Notes: generated by a model from the letters alone, not told the origin. A DNA stretch of 64,000 bases from Caballeronia sp. M1242 (GCF_017220215.1 NZ_CP071129.1:1364001-1428000); one strand, 5' to 3'; numbered from the stretch's first letter, positions 1 through 11,869 are shown. Made by a program: numbers and translations.

Positions 1-3000
1 GCGGCCATGTCGAGACGTTCCTCGTCGTGCCGCGCTTCGGCACGGTGTCGCCGTGGGCGAGCAAGGCGACCGACATCGCGCATCACTGCGGTCTGGCGCA
101 GGTGCGGCGCATCGAGCGCGGCGTCGAGTATTCGGTCGTCATGAAAAGCGGGCTGCTCGGCGGCAAGAAGGCGTTGTCGGACGAGGCGCGCGCGCAGGTC
201 GCGGCCGCGCTGCACGATCGCATGACGGAAAGCGTCGCGGCATCGCGCGATCAGGCGCTGCATCTCTTCGATGAACTGCCCGCGAAGCCGCTGCAGACGG
301 TCGATATCATCGGCACCGGGCGCTCGGCGCTGGAAGCGGCGAACGTCGAACTGGGCCTCGCGCTGGCGGATGACGAGATCGATTATCTGGTGAACGCGTT
401 CCAGAGCCTCGGGCGCAATCCGACCGATGTCGAATTGATGATGTTCGCGCAGGCCAACAGCGAGCACTGCCGCCACAAGATTTTCAACGGTGAGTGGACC
501 ATCGACGGCGAGAAGCAGGACATGTCGCTCTTCCAGATGATCCGCAACACCGAGAAGCTGAATCACGAAGGGACAGTCGTCGCGTATTCGGACAACTCGG
601 CGATCATGCGGGGCGGCGTGGCGGAACGCTGGTTCCCGCGCGGCGAGAGCGAGCATTACGAGCGCCACGTCGAGCTGACGCACACGCTGATGAAGGTCGA
701 GACGCACAATCACCCGACCGCCATCTCCCCGTTCGCGGGCGCGGCGACGGGCTCGGGCGGCGAAATCCGCGACGAGGGCGCGACCGGCCGCGGCGCGCGT
801 CCGAAAGCAGGTCTTGCGGGCTTCACGGTGTCGAATCTGGATTTGCCCGATGCCCGTCAAAAGTGGGAAAACGCCCGCGACAGCGCCACGCCGCCGTCCG
901 CGCGCAATCCCGCCGACACGCACGAGCCGTATGGCCGCCCGAACCGCATCGCTTCGCCGTTGCAGATCATGATCGACGGCCCGATCGGCGCGGCTGCGTT
1001 CAACAACGAATTCGGCCGGCCGAATCTCGGCGGCTACTTCCGCGCCTACGAGCAGAACGTCGGCGGCCGGGTGCGCGGCTATCACAAGCCGATCATGATC
1101 GCGGGCGGCATCGGCAATATCTCGGACCAGCACACGCACAAGCACGACTTGCCGGCCGGCACGCTCCTGATCCAGATCGGCGGACCGGGCATGCGCATCG
1201 GCATGGGCGGCGGCGCGGCTTCGTCGATGGCCACGGGCGCGAACACCGCCGAGCTCGACTTCGATTCCGTGCAGCGCGGCAATCCCGAAATCCAGCGCCG
1301 GGCGCAGGAAGTCATCAATGCGTGCTGGCAGATGGGCGAGCGCAACCCGATTCTGTCGATTCACGACGTCGGCGCGGGCGGCATCTCGAATGCGTTCCCC
1401 GAACTCGTCGACGGCGCGGGCAAGGGCGCGCGCTTTGAACTGCGCAAGGTGCAACTCGAAGAAAGCGGCCTGTCGCCGCGCGAAATCTGGTCAAACGAGG
1501 CGCAAGAGCGTTACGTGCTGGCCATCGCGCCCGCCGATCTGCCCGCGTTCGAAGCCATCTGCGCGCGCGAGCGTTGCCCGGTCGCGGTCGTCGGCGTCGC
1601 GACGGAAGAGCGTCAACTGAAGCTGATCGACGACGAGAATGAAGGCCAGCAGCCCGTCGACATGCCGATGGACGTGCTGCTCGGCAAGCCGCCGAAGATG
1701 CATCGCGACGTGAAGCGCGAGCGCGCGCAGTTCGAGCCGGTCGATGTCACCGGCCTCGCGCTATCGGAAGTCGCGCTCGACGTGCTGAAGCATCCGACGG
1801 TGGCGAGCAAGTCGTTCCTGATCACCATCGGCGACCGCTCGGTGGGCGGCACGACCGCGCGCGACCAGTTCGTGGGTCCGTGGCAGGTGCCCGTCGCCGA
1901 CTGCGCGATCACGACGATGGACTACGCGGGCTTTCGCGGCGAAGCCATGACGATGGCCGAGCGCACGCCGCTCGCCGTCATCGACGCGCCGGCTTCCGGC
2001 CGCATGGCCGTCGGCGAAGCGGTGACCAACATCGCGTCCGCGCCGATCGAATCGTTGAACAAACTGAAGCTCTCCGCCAACTGGATGGCCGCGTGCGGCA
2101 GTCCGGGCGAAGACGCCGCGCTCTATGCGACGGTGAAGGCCATCGGCATGGAACTGTGTCCGGCGCTCGGCATCAGCATTCCGGTCGGCAAGGATTCGCT
2201 GTCGATGCGCACCAAATGGCAGGACGCGCGCGGCGCTCAGAAGGAAGTGGTGTCGCCGGTGTCGCTCATCATCTCGGCGTTCGCGCCGGTCCAAGACGTG
2301 CGCCGGCATCTGACGCCGCAGCTCGTCGCCGATACGAACACCGTGCTCATCGCGATCGATCTCGGGCGCGGGCGCAATCGCCTCGGCGGCAGCATTCTCG
2401 CGCAAGTCACGCAGCAGGTCGGCGACGCCGTGCCCGACGTGGACGACGCCGAAGACCTGAAGCGCTTCTTCGCCGCCATTCAGTCGCTCAATGCAGACGG
2501 CAAGCTGCTCGCGTACCACGACCGCTCCGACGGCGGTCTCTGGGCGACGGTCTGCGAGATGGCATTCGCCGGGCACGTGGGCGTGTCGCTGAACGTGGAC
2601 ATGCTGACGCTCGACGCCGAGCACGAATCCGACTACGGCGACGCCAAGGACTGGGCGAAGCAGACGAGCGGCCGCCGCGACGACCGCACCGTTCGCGCGC
2701 TCTTCGCCGAGGAACTGGGCGCGGTCGTGCAGGTGCGGGCAGCGGACCGCGACGCGGTGCTCGCCGCGCTGCGCGAACATGGCTTGTCGGCGTGCTCGCA
2801 CGTGATCGGCAAGCCGAACGAGCGCGATGCCGTCGAGATTTATCGCGACGCGAAGAAGATCTTCGATGCGCCGCGCGTCGAACTGCATCGCGCGTGGAGC
2901 GAGGTGAGCTGGCGCATCGCGCGTCTGCGTGACAACCCGGCCTGCGCGGACGCGGAATACGACGCGCTGCTCGACGCGAGCGATCCGGGCCTCTCGCCGG

Positions 3001-3821
3001 TGCTCACGTTCGATCCGGCGGAAGACGTGGCCGCGCCGTTTATCGCGACGAACAAGCGCCCGCGCGTGGCGATTCTGCGCGAGCAGGGCGTGAACTCGCA
3101 TCTGGAGACGGCTTACGCGTTCGACCGTGCCGGCTTCGACGCGCACGACGTGCACATGAGCGATCTGCTCGAAGGCCGCGCGACGCTCGCCGATTTCGCG
3201 GGCGTCGTGGCGTGCGGCGGCTTCTCGTATGGCGACGTCCTCGGCGCGGGCGAGGGCTGGGCGAAGACCATTCGCTTCAATCCGCGCCTCGCGGACATGT
3301 TCGCGGCGTTCTTCGCGCGTCAGGACACGTTCGCGCTCGGCATCTGCAACGGCTGCCAGATGATGTCGAGCCTCGCGTCGATCATCCCGGGCGCGGAAAG
3401 CTGGCCGAAGTTCACGCGCAACAAGTCCGAGCAGTTCGAGGCGCGCTTCTCGCTGGTGGAAGTGCAGAGCTCGCCGTCCATCTTCTTCGCCGGCATGGAA
3501 GGCTCGCGCATTCCGGTGGCGGTCGCGCACGGCGAAGGCTTCGCGGACTTCTCGCAACAGGGCGATGCCGCGAGCGCGCTCGTCGCGATGCGTTACGTCG
3601 ATCATCGCGGCAACGCGACGGAGCAGTATCCGTTCAACCCGAACGGATCGCCGCAGGGCATCACGTCCGTCACGACGCCGGATGGCCGCTTCACGGTGCT
3701 GATGCCGCACATGGAGCGCGTGCATCGCAATGTGCAGATGAGCTGGACGCCCGCCGACTGGACCACCGACGCGAGCCCGTGGCTGCGCGCGTTCCAGAAT
3801 GCGCGGCGCTTCCTCGGCTGA
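1..3821 (+). CDS. purL: Phosphoribosylformylglycinamidine synthase PurL (5' truncated by window edge)
   Basis: Fourth step of de novo purine synthesis: ATP- and glutamine-dependent conversion of FGAR to FGAM in the cytosol. The reading frame is open from base 3, so an in-frame GTG at 27 ([10 protein letters not shown]) is internal and the true start lies left of the window. About 1,272 residues are visible. This is the large single-chain form, with an ATP-binding synthetase body ([15 protein letters not shown] loop near base 690) and a C-terminal class I glutamine amidotransferase domain with the nucleophile Cys in [10 protein letters not shown] (about base 3345) and a late His in LMPHMERVH. 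It ends ARRFLG, followed by a strong terminator. The family assignment is secure. Confidence 0.97.
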   Translation, partial: GHVETFLVVPRFGTVSPWASKATDIAHHCGLAQVRRIERGVEYSVVMKSGLLGGKKALSDEARAQVAAALHDRMTESVAASRDQALHLFDELPAKPLQTVDIIGTGRSALEAANVELGLALADDEIDYLVNAFQSLGRNPTDVELMMFAQANSEHCRHKIFNGEWTIDGEKQDMSLFQMIRNTEKLNHEGTVVAYSDNSAIMRGGVAERWFPRGESEHYERHVELTHTLMKVETHNHPTAISPFAGAATGSGGEIRDEGATGRGARPKAGLAGFTVSNLDLPDARQKWENARDSATPPSARNPADTHEPYGRPNRIASPLQIMIDGPIGAAAFNNEFGRPNLGGYFRAYEQNVGGRVRGYHKPIMIAGGIGNISDQHTHKHDLPAGTLLIQIGGPGMRIGMGGGAASSMATGANTAELDFDSVQRGNPEIQRRAQEVINACWQMGERNPILSIHDVGAGGISNAFPELVDGAGKGARFELRKVQLEESGLSPREIWSNEAQERYVLAIAPADLPAFEAICARERCPVAVVGVATEERQLKLIDDENEGQQPVDMPMDVLLGKPPKMHRDVKRERAQFEPVDVTGLALSEVALDVLKHPTVASKSFLITIGDRSVGGTTARDQFVGPWQVPVADCAITTMDYAGFRGEAMTMAERTPLAVIDAPASGRMAVGEAVTNIASAPIESLNKLKLSANWMAACGSPGEDAALYATVKAIGMELCPALGISIPVGKDSLSMRTKWQDARGAQKEVVSPVSLIISAFAPVQDVRRHLTPQLVADTNTVLIAIDLGRGRNRLGGSILAQVTQQVGDAVPDVDDAEDLKRFFAAIQSLNADGKLLAYHDRSDGGLWATVCEMAFAGHVGVSLNVDMLTLDAEHESDYGDAKDWAKQTSGRRDDRTVRALFAEELGAVVQVRAADRDAVLAALREHGLSACSHVIGKPNERDAVEIYRDAKKIFDAPRVELHRAWSEVSWRIARLRDNPACADAEYDALLDASDPGLSPVLTFDPAEDVAAPFIATNKRPRVAILREQGVNSHLETAYAFDRAGFDAHDVHMSDLLEGRATLADFAGVVACGGFSYGDVLGAGEGWAKTIRFNPRLADMFAAFFARQDTFALGICNGCQMMSSLASIIPGAESWPKFTRNKSEQFEARFSLVEVQSSPSIFFAGMEGSRIPVAVAHGEGFADFSQQGDAASALVAMRYVDHRGNATEQYPFNPNGSPQGITSVTTPDGRFTVLMPHMERVHRNVQMSWTPADWTTDASPWLRAFQNARRFLG

Positions 3822-3843
3822 TTGCGCGTAACCGCAGAGCAAC

Positions 3844-3878
3844 GCCCCGGAGCCTCGGCTGCCGGGGCGTTTTTTTGC
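3844..3878 (+). terminator. Rho-independent terminator of purL
   Basis: A GC-rich hairpin (GCCCCGG, loop, CCGGGGC) is followed directly by a run of seven T, 23 bases after the purL stop codon. Confidence 0.85.
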
Positions 3879-3897
3879 GCTACGCGGCTTCAAAAGC

Positions 3898-3926
3898 AAC
3901 AAAGCCGCCCGAGGGCGGCTTTGTCG
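3898..3926 (-). terminator. Terminator of the parvulin gene
   Basis: The stem AAAGCCGCCC/GGGCGGCTTT lies about 32 bases beyond the stop codon of the leftward parvulin gene. On the minus strand the stem ends in TTTGTTG. Together with the purL terminator it separates two converging genes. Confidence 0.7.
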
Positions 3927-3957
3927 TACATCCCGCGAGATCGCGGCAAAAAAGCGC

Positions 3958-4740
3958 TTATTTGATGACCGCTTTCTTGCGCAGATCCTCTTCGAACGCC
4001 TGCAGCTTTTCCTGCTGCATCTGCTGCGCGATCTGCGCCTTGACCTGATCGAACGGCGGCGGCGCGATTTCGCGGCTGTCGTCGAGGCGGATGATGTGCC
4101 AGCCGAACTGCGTCTTGACCGGCGCGGCCGTGACTTCGCCCTTCTTCAGCTTTTCGGCCGCTGCGCCGAATTCCGGCACGTACGCCGACGGCGACGACCA
4201 GTCGAGATCGCCGCCGTTCTTGCCCGATCCCGGATCCTTCGAATACTGCTTCGCGAGATCTTCGAAGCTCGCGCCGCCCTTGATCTTCGCGATCAGGTCT
4301 TTGGCCTGCGCCTCGTTCTCGACGAGGATGTGATGCAGATGCAGTTCCTTGCCGCCGCCTTGCTGCTTCACGAGCTGGTCGTAACGCGCCTTGATCTCGG
4401 CGTCGGTCGGCTTGTTCTTCGCGAGGTAGTCTTCGATCATCGCGCGCAGCACGACGGTCTGCTGCGCGACGGCCAGTTGCGCCTTCACGTCCGGGCGGTT
4501 GGCCACGCCTTCGCGGGCGGCTTCCTGCATCAGGATTTCACGGTTGATCAGTTCTTCGCGCACGGCCTGTTGCAGTTGCGGCGAATCCTGCTGACCCTGC
4601 TGGACGAGTTGCTTCACGAGCGCATCGGCGCGCGCCGTGGGAATCGGCGTGCCGTTCACGACGGCGATGTTCTGCGCAAACGCGGGAGCCGCCGCGAACG
4701 CAGCCAGCAACACCCAGACACGGGTTTTTTTCAAAGTCAT
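3958..4740 (-). CDS. Periplasmic parvulin-type peptidyl-prolyl cis-trans isomerase
   Basis: This 260-residue protein probably catalyses prolyl isomerisation or chaperones proteins in the periplasm. It starts with a Sec signal peptide (residues 1-22, ending PAFA). A SurA_N-like helical region follows, then a PpiC/rotamase domain at about residues 130-225 with the typical HLHHILVE entry, a DPGSGKNGGDLDW core and FGWHIIRLDD near the end. The C-terminal helix is Lys/Gln-rich. It is shorter than SurA (one PPIase domain, not two) and resembles the PrsA/Cbf2-like parvulins common in beta-proteobacteria. It lies 82 bases downstream of bolA on the same strand and may be co-transcribed with yciB-bolA. 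Confidence 0.9.
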   Translation of the reverse strand: MTLKKTRVWVLLAAFAAAPAFAQNIAVVNGTPIPTARADALVKQLVQQGQQDSPQLQQAVREELINREILMQEAAREGVANRPDVKAQLAVAQQTVVLRAMIEDYLAKNKPTDAEIKARYDQLVKQQGGGKELHLHHILVENEAQAKDLIAKIKGGASFEDLAKQYSKDPGSGKNGGDLDWSSPSAYVPEFGAAAEKLKKGEVTAAPVKTQFGWHIIRLDDSREIAPPPFDQVKAQIAQQMQQEKLQAFEEDLRKKAVIK

Positions 4741-4822
4741 CGGAGGTTCCTAACTGAACGAACAGACTGAACAAACAGACGCCTTAAAAGGCGGGCTTAG
4801 CGAGATCGGGCCGAACCGCGAT

Positions 4823-5137
4823 TTATTCGAATTGTTCTGCGAACTCTTGCGGCGTATAAGCCCGGATGGCGAGCGCGTGCACGCCGCGCCGCATTTCTTC
4901 GGCCAGCGCATCATACACCAGCCGATGCCGCGCCACGCGCGCCTTGCCGGCAAAGCGTTCCGCGACGATCGTCACCGTGTAGTGACTGCCCGACGCCGCG
5001 CCGGCGTGGCCCGCGTGCGCGGCGCTGTCGTCCTCGATATGGACGGACTGCGGATCGAGCGCGGCGTTCAGGCGCGCTTCGAGATGCGCGATCTTGTCCT
5101 GCGCGCTGGCGGCCATGAAATCGAACGGAGCGGTCAC
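4823..5137 (-). CDS. bolA: BolA family protein
   Basis: A 104-residue BolA/IbaG-type protein. Such proteins partner monothiol glutaredoxins in Fe-S handling and affect cell shape and stress responses. The class II KH-like core is visible ([12 protein letters not shown], then [28 protein letters not shown], then [14 protein letters not shown]), including the conserved region around HRLVY. The chosen start is a GTG whose bases overlap the TGA of yciB (GTGA), behind a GGAGG-like ribosome site inside the yciB end. A later in-frame ATG (MAASAQDK, seven codons on) is the alternative. Tight overlap indicates translational coupling to yciB. Confidence 0.88.
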   Translation of the reverse strand: MTAPFDFMAASAQDKIAHLEARLNAALDPQSVHIEDDSAAHAGHAGAASGSHYTVTIVAERFAGKARVARHRLVYDALAEEMRRGVHALAIRAYTPQEFAEQFE

Positions 5138-5670
5138 TGGTTGTCCTCCTTCATGTACTTCGCAAGCCAGAAACTCTGCGCGACGATGAACAGCACGAGG
5201 CAGCCGGTCGCGCCGAAGAGCTTGAAGTTGACCCACTGGTCGGTCGTGAAGTGATAGGCGACGAAGAGATTCACGATGCCGAGCAGCGCGAAGAACACCG
5301 CCCACGCGATATTCAGCTGTCCCCACACGCGATGCGGCAGTACGATCTGCTTGCCCATCATCGCTTCGATCAGGTTCTTTCTGAAGCCGACTTGCGCGAC
5401 GATCAGCGCGAACGCGAACAGCCAGTAGAGGGCAGTGGGCTTCCACTTGATGAACGTGTCGTTATGCAGGACGAGCGTCGCGCCGCCGAACACGACGACG
5501 ACGCCGAGGCTCACCCACAACATCGGATCGACCTTGCGGTGCCGGAACGCGACCCACGCGATCTGCACGAGCGTCGCCGCAATCGCGACGGCCGTCGCCG
5601 TATAGATGCCCCATATCTTGAAAGCGACGAAAAAGAGGATGATCGGAAACAGATCGAACAGGAATTTCAT
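5134..5670 (-). CDS. yciB: Inner-membrane septation protein A (YciB family)
   Basis: A 178-residue integral membrane protein with about five hydrophobic segments ([85 protein letters not shown]). The motif [12 protein letters not shown] is characteristic of the YciB/IspZ family, implicated in cell envelope and septum integrity. It is the first gene of a leftward operon, overlapping bolA by 4 bases. Confidence 0.93.
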   Translation of the reverse strand: MKFLFDLFPIILFFVAFKIWGIYTATAVAIAATLVQIAWVAFRHRKVDPMLWVSLGVVVVFGGATLVLHNDTFIKWKPTALYWLFAFALIVAQVGFRKNLIEAMMGKQIVLPHRVWGQLNIAWAVFFALLGIVNLFVAYHFTTDQWVNFKLFGATGCLVLFIVAQSFWLAKYMKEDNQ

Positions 5671-5721
5671 TGGCGTTTCGGAGATGAGGCGAATGGTGCG
5701 ATGCGGGGCGCGATGACGCTA

Positions 5722-5748
5722 AACGAACGCCCGCTCGGGAGAGCGGGC
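5722..5748 (-). terminator. Probable terminator of msrB
   Basis: A perfect 8-bp stem (GCCCGCTC/GAGCGGGC, loop GGGA) lies about 64 bases beyond the msrB stop codon. On the minus strand it is followed by GTTCGTTT, a weak T-rich tail. Confidence 0.5.
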
Positions 5749-5811
5749 GCGGGTCGGGCGTCGGCCACGAGCGAGTGTGCAAGGCCCGTGTCCGTTCAAG
5801 GCTGAACCCGG

Positions 5812-6234
5812 TTACTTGGGTTCGAATTGTAGCGCAGCCGAATTGATGCAATACCGCAGGCCGGTCGGCGCGGGGCCGTCCTCGAACACATGGCCGAGAT
5901 GCGCGCCGCAGTTCTTGCACTGCACTTCGATGCGCAGCATGCCGTGCGAGCGGTCGGTCTTTTCCTGGATCACTTCGCCGTTGATCGGCTTGAAGTAGCT
6001 CGGCCAGCCGCAGCCGGCGTCGAACTTGGTGTCGGATTCGAAGAGCGGCGTGCCGCAACACACGCAGTCGTACACGCCGCGCTCGAAGTGATCCCAGTAC
6101 TCGCCGGTGAACGGGCGTTCGGTCGCCGCGTGGCGCGTGACCTGATATTGCATCTCGTTGAGTTCGCGGCGATAGACCGCGTCGTCCTTCTGCAGCGGAT
6201 GCTCGGTGGCGCCGGGGGTGTCGTCTCGGTTCAT
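5812..6234 (-). CDS. msrB: Peptide-methionine (R)-S-oxide reductase
   Basis: A 140-residue MsrB that reduces the R epimer of methionine sulfoxide in proteins. Both zinc-binding CxxC pairs are present (CVCCGTPLF and [10 protein letters not shown]), as is the active-site Cys in RYCINSAAL near the C terminus. The [14 protein letters not shown] substrate loop is intact. Length matches the single-domain cytosolic enzyme; no signal peptide is seen. Its neighbour upstream on the same strand is selO, another protein-redox gene, although its own ATG lies 43 bases beyond the selO stop so the two may be co-transcribed. Confidence 0.96.
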   Translation of the reverse strand: MNRDDTPGATEHPLQKDDAVYRRELNEMQYQVTRHAATERPFTGEYWDHFERGVYDCVCCGTPLFESDTKFDAGCGWPSYFKPINGEVIQEKTDRSHGMLRIEVQCKNCGAHLGHVFEDGPAPTGLRYCINSAALQFEPK

Positions 6235-6277
6235 GGTCTTCCTTTCGTTGCTCTGGGCTGTGTAGTTGGGGGCGGGC

Positions 6278-7876
6278 TCAGGAAGAACAACTCACTTCCA
6301 GATCGCTCGCCCAGTCCGGCGGCAGGCCGGCGTAAGCCTCGTTTTCGGGTTGCTCGTCGAACGGGCGGCGCAGCACGTCGAGCAGGCGCGCGACTTCCGA
6401 GAAATCTTTCTCGCTCGCCTGCCGGATGGCTTGCTCGGCGAGATGATTGCGCAGCACGAACTTCGGATTCACGCGATTCATCGCCGCGGCGCGGGCCGCG
6501 TCGTCGCGCGGTTCGTGCGCGAGGCGCTCGCGATACTGCACGGCCCAGGCGTCGAACGCCGCGCGATCGAGAAAGAGATCGCGCACGGGCGCGTCGCCGG
6601 ATGCATCCGCTTTTGCGAGCTTCGACAGATTGCGGAACGTCAGCGTGAAGTCCGCGCGATTCGAATGCATGATTTCCAGCAGGCCGTTGGCGAGCTTGTC
6701 GTCGCCTTCGCGCGCGGTTTCGAGACCGAGCTTTGCGCGCATCTTGTCTTCGAGCGCGGGGCCGAAGTACGTCTTGTAGCGCTCGAGCACCTTCTGCGCT
6801 TCCTCGACCACGCGTTCCGCGCGGCCTTCTTCCGGCAGCTTCGCGCCGAAGAGCGGCACGAGCGCCTGCGCGAGACAGAACAGGTTCCAGTAGCCGACCT
6901 GCGGCTGCCGGCTATACGAATAGCGGCCTTGCGTGTCCGAGTGATTGCAGATGTGATGCGCGTTGAAGCCGTCCATGAAGCCGAACGGACCGTAGTCGAT
7001 GGTGAGGCCAAGAATCGACATGTTGTCGGTATTCATCACGCCGTGGCAGAAGCCCACGCCTTGCCATTGCGCCATGAGCTCCGCCGTGCGTCGCACGACT
7101 TCATCGAGCAGCGCGAGATACGGATCGTCGGCGTCGCGGCACTGCGGATAGAAACGCTCGATGACGTGATCGGCCAGCGTCTTCAGATCGTCCACACGCT
7201 CGTTCGCATAGAAGTGCTCGAAGTTGCCGAAGCGCACGAAGCTCGGCGCGATGCGCGTGGCGATCGCCGCCGTCTCGATGGTCTCGCGGCGCACCGGCAA
7301 GTCGGAGCCGATGACGCCGAGCGCGCGCGTCGTCGGAATGCCGAGATGATGCATCGCCTCCGAGCACAGAAATTCGCGAATGGACGAGCGCAGCACCGCG
7401 CGGCCATCGCCCATGCGCGAATACGGCGTGCGGCCCGCGCCTTTCAGCTGCACTTCGAGACGCGCGCCGGCGCGCTCGACTTCGCCGAGCGTGAGCGCGC
7501 GGCCATCGCCCAATTGACCGGCCCACACGCCGAACTGATGCCCCGAGTAGACCGCGGCATAGGGCAGCGCCTCGGGCGGCCATTCACGCGTGGGATTGCC
7601 CGCGAAGTACGCGGCGAACGCCGCCGGTTCTTCCTCTGCGATGCGCGCGTCGAAGCCGAGCAGTTCGGCCGCCTCGCGCGACACGGCGACGACGTACGGA
7701 TCGGGAACAGGTGTGGCGGGAAGGCGGGTGAGAAACGCGGGACCGAGCGAGGCGAACGAGCCGGGACGGTTGCTCTGGATCGACTCGGCAACTTCTTGCA
7801 TCGACTGCGCGTAGAAATCGCGTTCATCGGCTGCGCCGGTCGTTGCGCGCACGGCATTGCTTGGGGAAAACGACAT
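6278..7876 (-). CDS. selO: Protein adenylyltransferase SelO (YdiU family)
   Basis: A 532-residue pseudokinase-fold enzyme that transfers AMP from ATP to Ser/Thr/Tyr of target proteins, known in E. coli to modify redox-related proteins. Family hallmarks are [55 protein letters not shown], and the metal/catalytic segment [10 protein letters not shown]...[10 protein letters not shown]. The start chosen is MSFSPSNAV at 7876, because residues upstream in frame are not family-like and run into the divergent promoter region shared with the acyl-CoA synthetase. Unlike many homologues, the C terminus ends LEVSCSS, with the penultimate Cys typical of bacterial SelO orthologues that carry Cys where eukaryotes carry selenocysteine. 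Confidence 0.95.
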   Translation of the reverse strand: MSFSPSNAVRATTGAADERDFYAQSMQEVAESIQSNRPGSFASLGPAFLTRLPATPVPDPYVVAVSREAAELLGFDARIAEEEPAAFAAYFAGNPTREWPPEALPYAAVYSGHQFGVWAGQLGDGRALTLGEVERAGARLEVQLKGAGRTPYSRMGDGRAVLRSSIREFLCSEAMHHLGIPTTRALGVIGSDLPVRRETIETAAIATRIAPSFVRFGNFEHFYANERVDDLKTLADHVIERFYPQCRDADDPYLALLDEVVRRTAELMAQWQGVGFCHGVMNTDNMSILGLTIDYGPFGFMDGFNAHHICNHSDTQGRYSYSRQPQVGYWNLFCLAQALVPLFGAKLPEEGRAERVVEEAQKVLERYKTYFGPALEDKMRAKLGLETAREGDDKLANGLLEIMHSNRADFTLTFRNLSKLAKADASGDAPVRDLFLDRAAFDAWAVQYRERLAHEPRDDAARAAAMNRVNPKFVLRNHLAEQAIRQASEKDFSEVARLLDVLRRPFDEQPENEAYAGLPPDWASDLEVSCSS

Positions 7877-7992
7877 GTTGAGCGCCTCTGAGTTAAACGA
7901 TATTGTAATTCCGCGCCCGCGGGCCTGCAGGGCGGCACTCGGGCAGCTGTCGGACCATCTTTCGGACCATCCACTCGTCGAGGACTTCACAC

Positions 7993-9651
7993 ATGGCGTC
8001 GCCGCTTTACGGTCAGATGATGGACATTCCGCTGCTCGCGTCGTCATTGCTCTCGCATGCGGCGCGCCACTTCGGCGATACGGAGATCGTGTCGAAGCGC
8101 ATCGAGGGCGACATTCATCGCTACACGTATCGCGATTGCGAGAAGCGCGCGAAGCAACTCGCTCAGGCGCTCGCCGCGCTCGGCGTCGGGCAGGGCGAGC
8201 GCATCGGCACGCTCGCGTGGAACGGCTATCGGCATCTGGAGTGCTATTACGGCGTGAGCGGCATGGGCGCCGTGTGCCACACCATCAATCCGCGGCTCTT
8301 CCCGGATCAGATCGCGTTCATCATCGATCACGCCGACGATTCATACGTCTTCTTCGACATGACGTTCGGGCCGCTCGTCGAACGCATCGCGCAGCATTGT
8401 CCGAATGTGAAGGGCTGGATCGCGCTCGGCGATGCATCGTGCATCGCCGAACATCTCGGCGACATGAGCGTGCCTGTGATGAGCTACGAAAGCCTGATCG
8501 CTCCAAAGGACGGCGTGTTCGAGTGGCCGGTGCTGGACGAACGGCAGGCCTCGTTTCTCTGCTACACGTCGGGCACGACAGGCAATCCGAAGGGCGCGCT
8601 GTATTCGCATCGCTCGACCGTGCTGCATGCGTATGCCGCCGCGCTGCCCGATGCGATGGGCGCTTCGTCGAGCGATGCGATTCTTCCCGTCGTGCCGATG
8701 TTTCACGTCAATGCCTGGGGCATTCCGCACGCCGGGCCGCTCGTCGGCGCGAAGCTCGTGTTTCCGGGCAAAGACCTCGACGGCAAGTCGCTCTATGAAC
8801 TGATGGAAGCGGAAGGCGTCACGTATTCGGCGGGCGTGCCGACGGTTTGGCTCGGACTCCTGAATTATATGAAGCAGGCGGACAAGCGCTTCACGACGCT
8901 CAAGCGCACCGTGATAGGCGGCTCCGCGTGTCCGCCCGCGATGCTGCGCACGTTCGAAGAAGAATACGGCGTCGAAGTGGTTCATGCATGGGGCATGACG
9001 GAGATGTCGCCGCTCGGCACGCTCGCGCGCCTCTCGTTCCGCCAGAAGCAACGCACGCCGGAGGAGCAACGCGCATCGCGCGAAAAGCAGGGGCATGCGC
9101 TTTTCGGCGTGGACATGAAAGTGGTCGGCGACGACGGCCGCGAACTGCCGTGGGACGGCCAGTCGTTCGGCGATCTCTACGTGCGCGGGCCGTGGGTCAT
9201 CGACCGCTATTACCGCCGCGACGAATCCCCGCTCGTCGACGGCTGGTTCCCGACCGGCGACGTCGCGACCATCGACGCCGACGGCTTCATGCACATTACC
9301 GACCGCAGCAAGGACGTGATCAAGTCGGGCGGCGAATGGATCAGCTCGATCGATCTGGAGAACATCGCGATGTCGCATCCGCAAGTGGCGGAGGCCGCGT
9401 GTATCGCGTGTTCGCATCCGAAGTGGACCGAGCGGCCGATGATCGTCGCCGTGCTGCGCCCGGGGGCGACGCTCACGCGCGACGAATTGCTCGCGTACTA
9501 CGAAGGCAAGGTCGCGAAGTGGTGGATCCCGGACGACGTCGTGTTCGCCGACGAGTTGCCGCATACCGCCACGGGCAAGCTGCAAAAGGTGCGGCTGCGC
9601 GAGCAGTACCGCGATCATGTGCTGCCGGTCGCGGAAGAAAAAGCGGTCTGA
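7993..9651 (+). CDS. Fatty acyl-CoA synthetase (AMP-forming, AlkK-like)
   Basis: A 552-residue ANL-superfamily ligase that activates a carboxylic acid as acyl-AMP and then acyl-CoA. The P-loop-like [18 protein letters not shown], the [12 protein letters not shown] motif, the hinge [16 protein letters not shown] and the catalytic Lys in [14 protein letters not shown] are all present. The N-terminal stretch ([23 protein letters not shown]) and the [23 protein letters not shown] segment resemble medium-chain AlkK-type ligases. It is divergent from selO with 116 bases between them and heads the lipid-catabolism run that follows. Confidence 0.92.
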   Translation: MASPLYGQMMDIPLLASSLLSHAARHFGDTEIVSKRIEGDIHRYTYRDCEKRAKQLAQALAALGVGQGERIGTLAWNGYRHLECYYGVSGMGAVCHTINPRLFPDQIAFIIDHADDSYVFFDMTFGPLVERIAQHCPNVKGWIALGDASCIAEHLGDMSVPVMSYESLIAPKDGVFEWPVLDERQASFLCYTSGTTGNPKGALYSHRSTVLHAYAAALPDAMGASSSDAILPVVPMFHVNAWGIPHAGPLVGAKLVFPGKDLDGKSLYELMEAEGVTYSAGVPTVWLGLLNYMKQADKRFTTLKRTVIGGSACPPAMLRTFEEEYGVEVVHAWGMTEMSPLGTLARLSFRQKQRTPEEQRASREKQGHALFGVDMKVVGDDGRELPWDGQSFGDLYVRGPWVIDRYYRRDESPLVDGWFPTGDVATIDADGFMHITDRSKDVIKSGGEWISSIDLENIAMSHPQVAEAACIACSHPKWTERPMIVAVLRPGATLTRDELLAYYEGKVAKWWIPDDVVFADELPHTATGKLQKVRLREQYRDHVLPVAEEKAV

Positions 9652-9704
9652 TACGCCTGCGCCGCAGCGCGTCCCCGCTTGAAGCGCATGCGGGCACAGC
9701 CGAA

Positions 9705-9733
9705 TTGCACGGTCGTTCGCCTTTGTATATTCT
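9705..9733 (+). promoter_or_regulatory. Candidate sigma-70 promoter before the hydratase/dehydrogenase gene
   Basis: TTGCAC at 9705 and TATTCT at 9728 are separated by 17 bases, in the 126-base gap before the next gene. A TATATT at 9726 is an alternative -10 with a 15-base spacer. Sequence resemblance only. Confidence 0.4.
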
Positions 9734-9777
9734 TGCCCGATCGCCCACAATGAGCCATCACGCGAGAGGGAGCATCC

Positions 9778-11862
9778 ATGGCAGTCGACTATACGATCCG
9801 CGAAGGTGTCGCCGTCATCACGCTCGACAACCCGCCGGTCAACGGGCTCGGACATTCGACGCGGCTTGGCATCGTCGAGGGCATCGAGCGGGCACGCAGC
9901 GATGCGTCGGTGTGCGCGATCGTGCTGATCGGCGCGGGCAAGGCGTTCTCGGGCGGCGCGGACATCACCGAATTCAATACGCCGAAGGCAACGCAGGAGC
10001 CGACGCTCGCCACCGTCATCAGGGCCGTCGAAGGTAGCGAGAAACCGGTCGTCGCGGCGATCCACGCGGTCGCGATGGGCGGCGGGCTGGAACTCGCGCT
10101 CGGGGCGCACTACCGCGTCGCGTTGCCGGGCGCGCAGATCGCGCTGCCGGAAGTGAAGCTCGGCTTGCTGCCGGGCGCGGGCGGCACGCAGCGTCTGCCG
10201 CGCGTCGTCGGGCTTGAGCGGGCGCTCGACATGATCGTGTCCGGCGCGCCGGTGCGATCCGAGAAGCTCGCCGACACCGCGCTCTTCGACGACATGCCGC
10301 AAGGCGATCTGCTCGATGCGGCCATCGGCTTCGCGCGGCGCATGGCCGAACGAGGCGGTCCGCATCCGAAAGTGCGCGATCGCCCGATCGTACATGCCGA
10401 CGCCGCGCGTTGCTTCGAGTCCGCGCGTCAGGCGATTGCTGAGAAATTCAGGCACTTTCCTGCGCCGCACAAGTGCATCGATGCCATCGAGATGGGCGCG
10501 AAGGAAGGCTTCGATCGCGGTCTCGCCTTCGAGCGCGAGTGCTTTCTCTTTCTCGTGCAGACGCCCGAGAGCCGCGCGCTGCGGCATGCGTTCTTCGCCG
10601 AGCGCGCGGCGAGCAAGATCGCCGATGTGCCCTCGAATACGCCGGTTCGAAAAATCGAACGCATCGGCGTGATCGGCGCGGGAACGATGGGCGGCGGCAT
10701 CGCGATGAACTTCATCAACGCGGGCTTGCCGGTCGTGCTGCTCGAAACGAAACAGGACGCGCTCGATCGCGGCCTCGCCACCGTGCGGCGCAACTACGAA
10801 GCGCAGGTGAAGAAGGGCAAGCTCACGCCGGAACAGCTCGACGCCCGCATGCAACTCGTGCATCCGACGCTCGACTACGCGGATCTCACGCAAGCCGATC
10901 TGATCGTCGAAGCCGTGTTCGAAGACCTCGACGTGAAGGCGCAAGTCTTCCGTCAACTGGACGCAATCGCGAAGCCGGGCGCGATCCTCGCGTCGAATAC
11001 ATCGACACTCGATCTGGACAAGATCGCGGCATTCACGCAGCGTCCCGGCGATGTGATCGGCATGCACTTCTTTAGTCCCGCCAACGTCATGAAGCTGCTC
11101 GAAGTGGTGCGCGGCGAAAAGACCGACAAAGACGTGCTCGCGACCGTCATGCAGCTCGCCAGAAAGATCGGCAAGACGGCGGTGGTGGCGCGCGTGTGCG
11201 ACGGCTTTATCGGCAACCGCATGGTCGAGCAATATCTGCGGCAGGCGCTTTTCATGCTCGAAGAAGGCGCGCTGCCGGCGCAGATCGACCGCGCGATCGA
11301 GACCTTCGGCTTCGCTATGGGTCCATTCCGCATGAGCGATCTGGCGGGCAACGACATCGGCTGGGCGATTCGCAAACGGCGCTATCGCGAGCAGCCGGAG
11401 ATGCGCTATTCCGGCGTCGCGGACCGGCTGTGCGAGACGGGTCGCTTCGGACAAAAGACCGGCGCGGGCTGGTACGACTACGAAGCCGGCTCGCGCGAGG
11501 CGAAGCCGTCGCAGGCAGTGATTGAGATGATCGTCGCGTATTCGGAGGAACAGGGCATCGCGCGGCGGGAGATTAGCGACGACGAGATCGTCGAGCGGCT
11601 CGTGCTTGCGCTCGTCAACGAGGGCGCGAAGATTCTGGAAGAAGGCATCGCGGCGAAGGCATCGGATATCGACATCGTGTATCTGACGGGCTACGGCTTT
11701 CCGCTATGGCGAGGCGGGCCGATGTTTTATGCCGACACGCTCGGCCTGCCGAACGTCGAGCGCGCCATGCGCAAGTACGCCGCGCAACGCAACGGCGAAG
11801 CGTGGCAGCCGGCTGCGCGCATCATCGAACTGGCGGCGAGCAACGGCCGCTTCAATGCATGA
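9778..11862 (+). CDS. Bifunctional enoyl-CoA hydratase / 3-hydroxyacyl-CoA dehydrogenase
   Basis: A 694-residue fused beta-oxidation enzyme. The N-terminal crotonase domain (about 1-190) has the oxyanion-hole segment [15 protein letters not shown] and the catalytic-Glu region [20 protein letters not shown]. The NAD-binding dehydrogenase domain begins near residue 297 with [17 protein letters not shown], followed by the [15 protein letters not shown] and DGFIGNRM motifs and two C-terminal 3HCDH helical domains. The domain order matches FadB/FadJ/peroxisomal bifunctional enzymes; which chain length it serves is not visible. A GGGAG ribosome site precedes the ATG. It probably acts on products of the upstream acyl-CoA synthetase. 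Confidence 0.94.
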   Translation: MAVDYTIREGVAVITLDNPPVNGLGHSTRLGIVEGIERARSDASVCAIVLIGAGKAFSGGADITEFNTPKATQEPTLATVIRAVEGSEKPVVAAIHAVAMGGGLELALGAHYRVALPGAQIALPEVKLGLLPGAGGTQRLPRVVGLERALDMIVSGAPVRSEKLADTALFDDMPQGDLLDAAIGFARRMAERGGPHPKVRDRPIVHADAARCFESARQAIAEKFRHFPAPHKCIDAIEMGAKEGFDRGLAFERECFLFLVQTPESRALRHAFFAERAASKIADVPSNTPVRKIERIGVIGAGTMGGGIAMNFINAGLPVVLLETKQDALDRGLATVRRNYEAQVKKGKLTPEQLDARMQLVHPTLDYADLTQADLIVEAVFEDLDVKAQVFRQLDAIAKPGAILASNTSTLDLDKIAAFTQRPGDVIGMHFFSPANVMKLLEVVRGEKTDKDVLATVMQLARKIGKTAVVARVCDGFIGNRMVEQYLRQALFMLEEGALPAQIDRAIETFGFAMGPFRMSDLAGNDIGWAIRKRRYREQPEMRYSGVADRLCETGRFGQKTGAGWYDYEAGSREAKPSQAVIEMIVAYSEEQGIARREISDDEIVERLVLALVNEGAKILEEGIAAKASDIDIVYLTGYGFPLWRGGPMFYADTLGLPNVERAMRKYAAQRNGEAWQPAARIIELAASNGRFNA

Positions 11863-11869
11863 GTGCCGA

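Noticed and set aside
1761..3902. 713-codon open frame on the minus strand opposite purL
   Set aside because: It mirrors the coding strand of purL; the Arg/Ala/His-rich product has no family sequence. High GC content keeps antisense frames open.
8341..11454. 1,037-codon open frame on the minus strand
   Set aside because: It lies antisense to the acyl-CoA synthetase and the hydratase/dehydrogenase, both with clear motifs. The product is Arg/His/Asp-rich with no domain.
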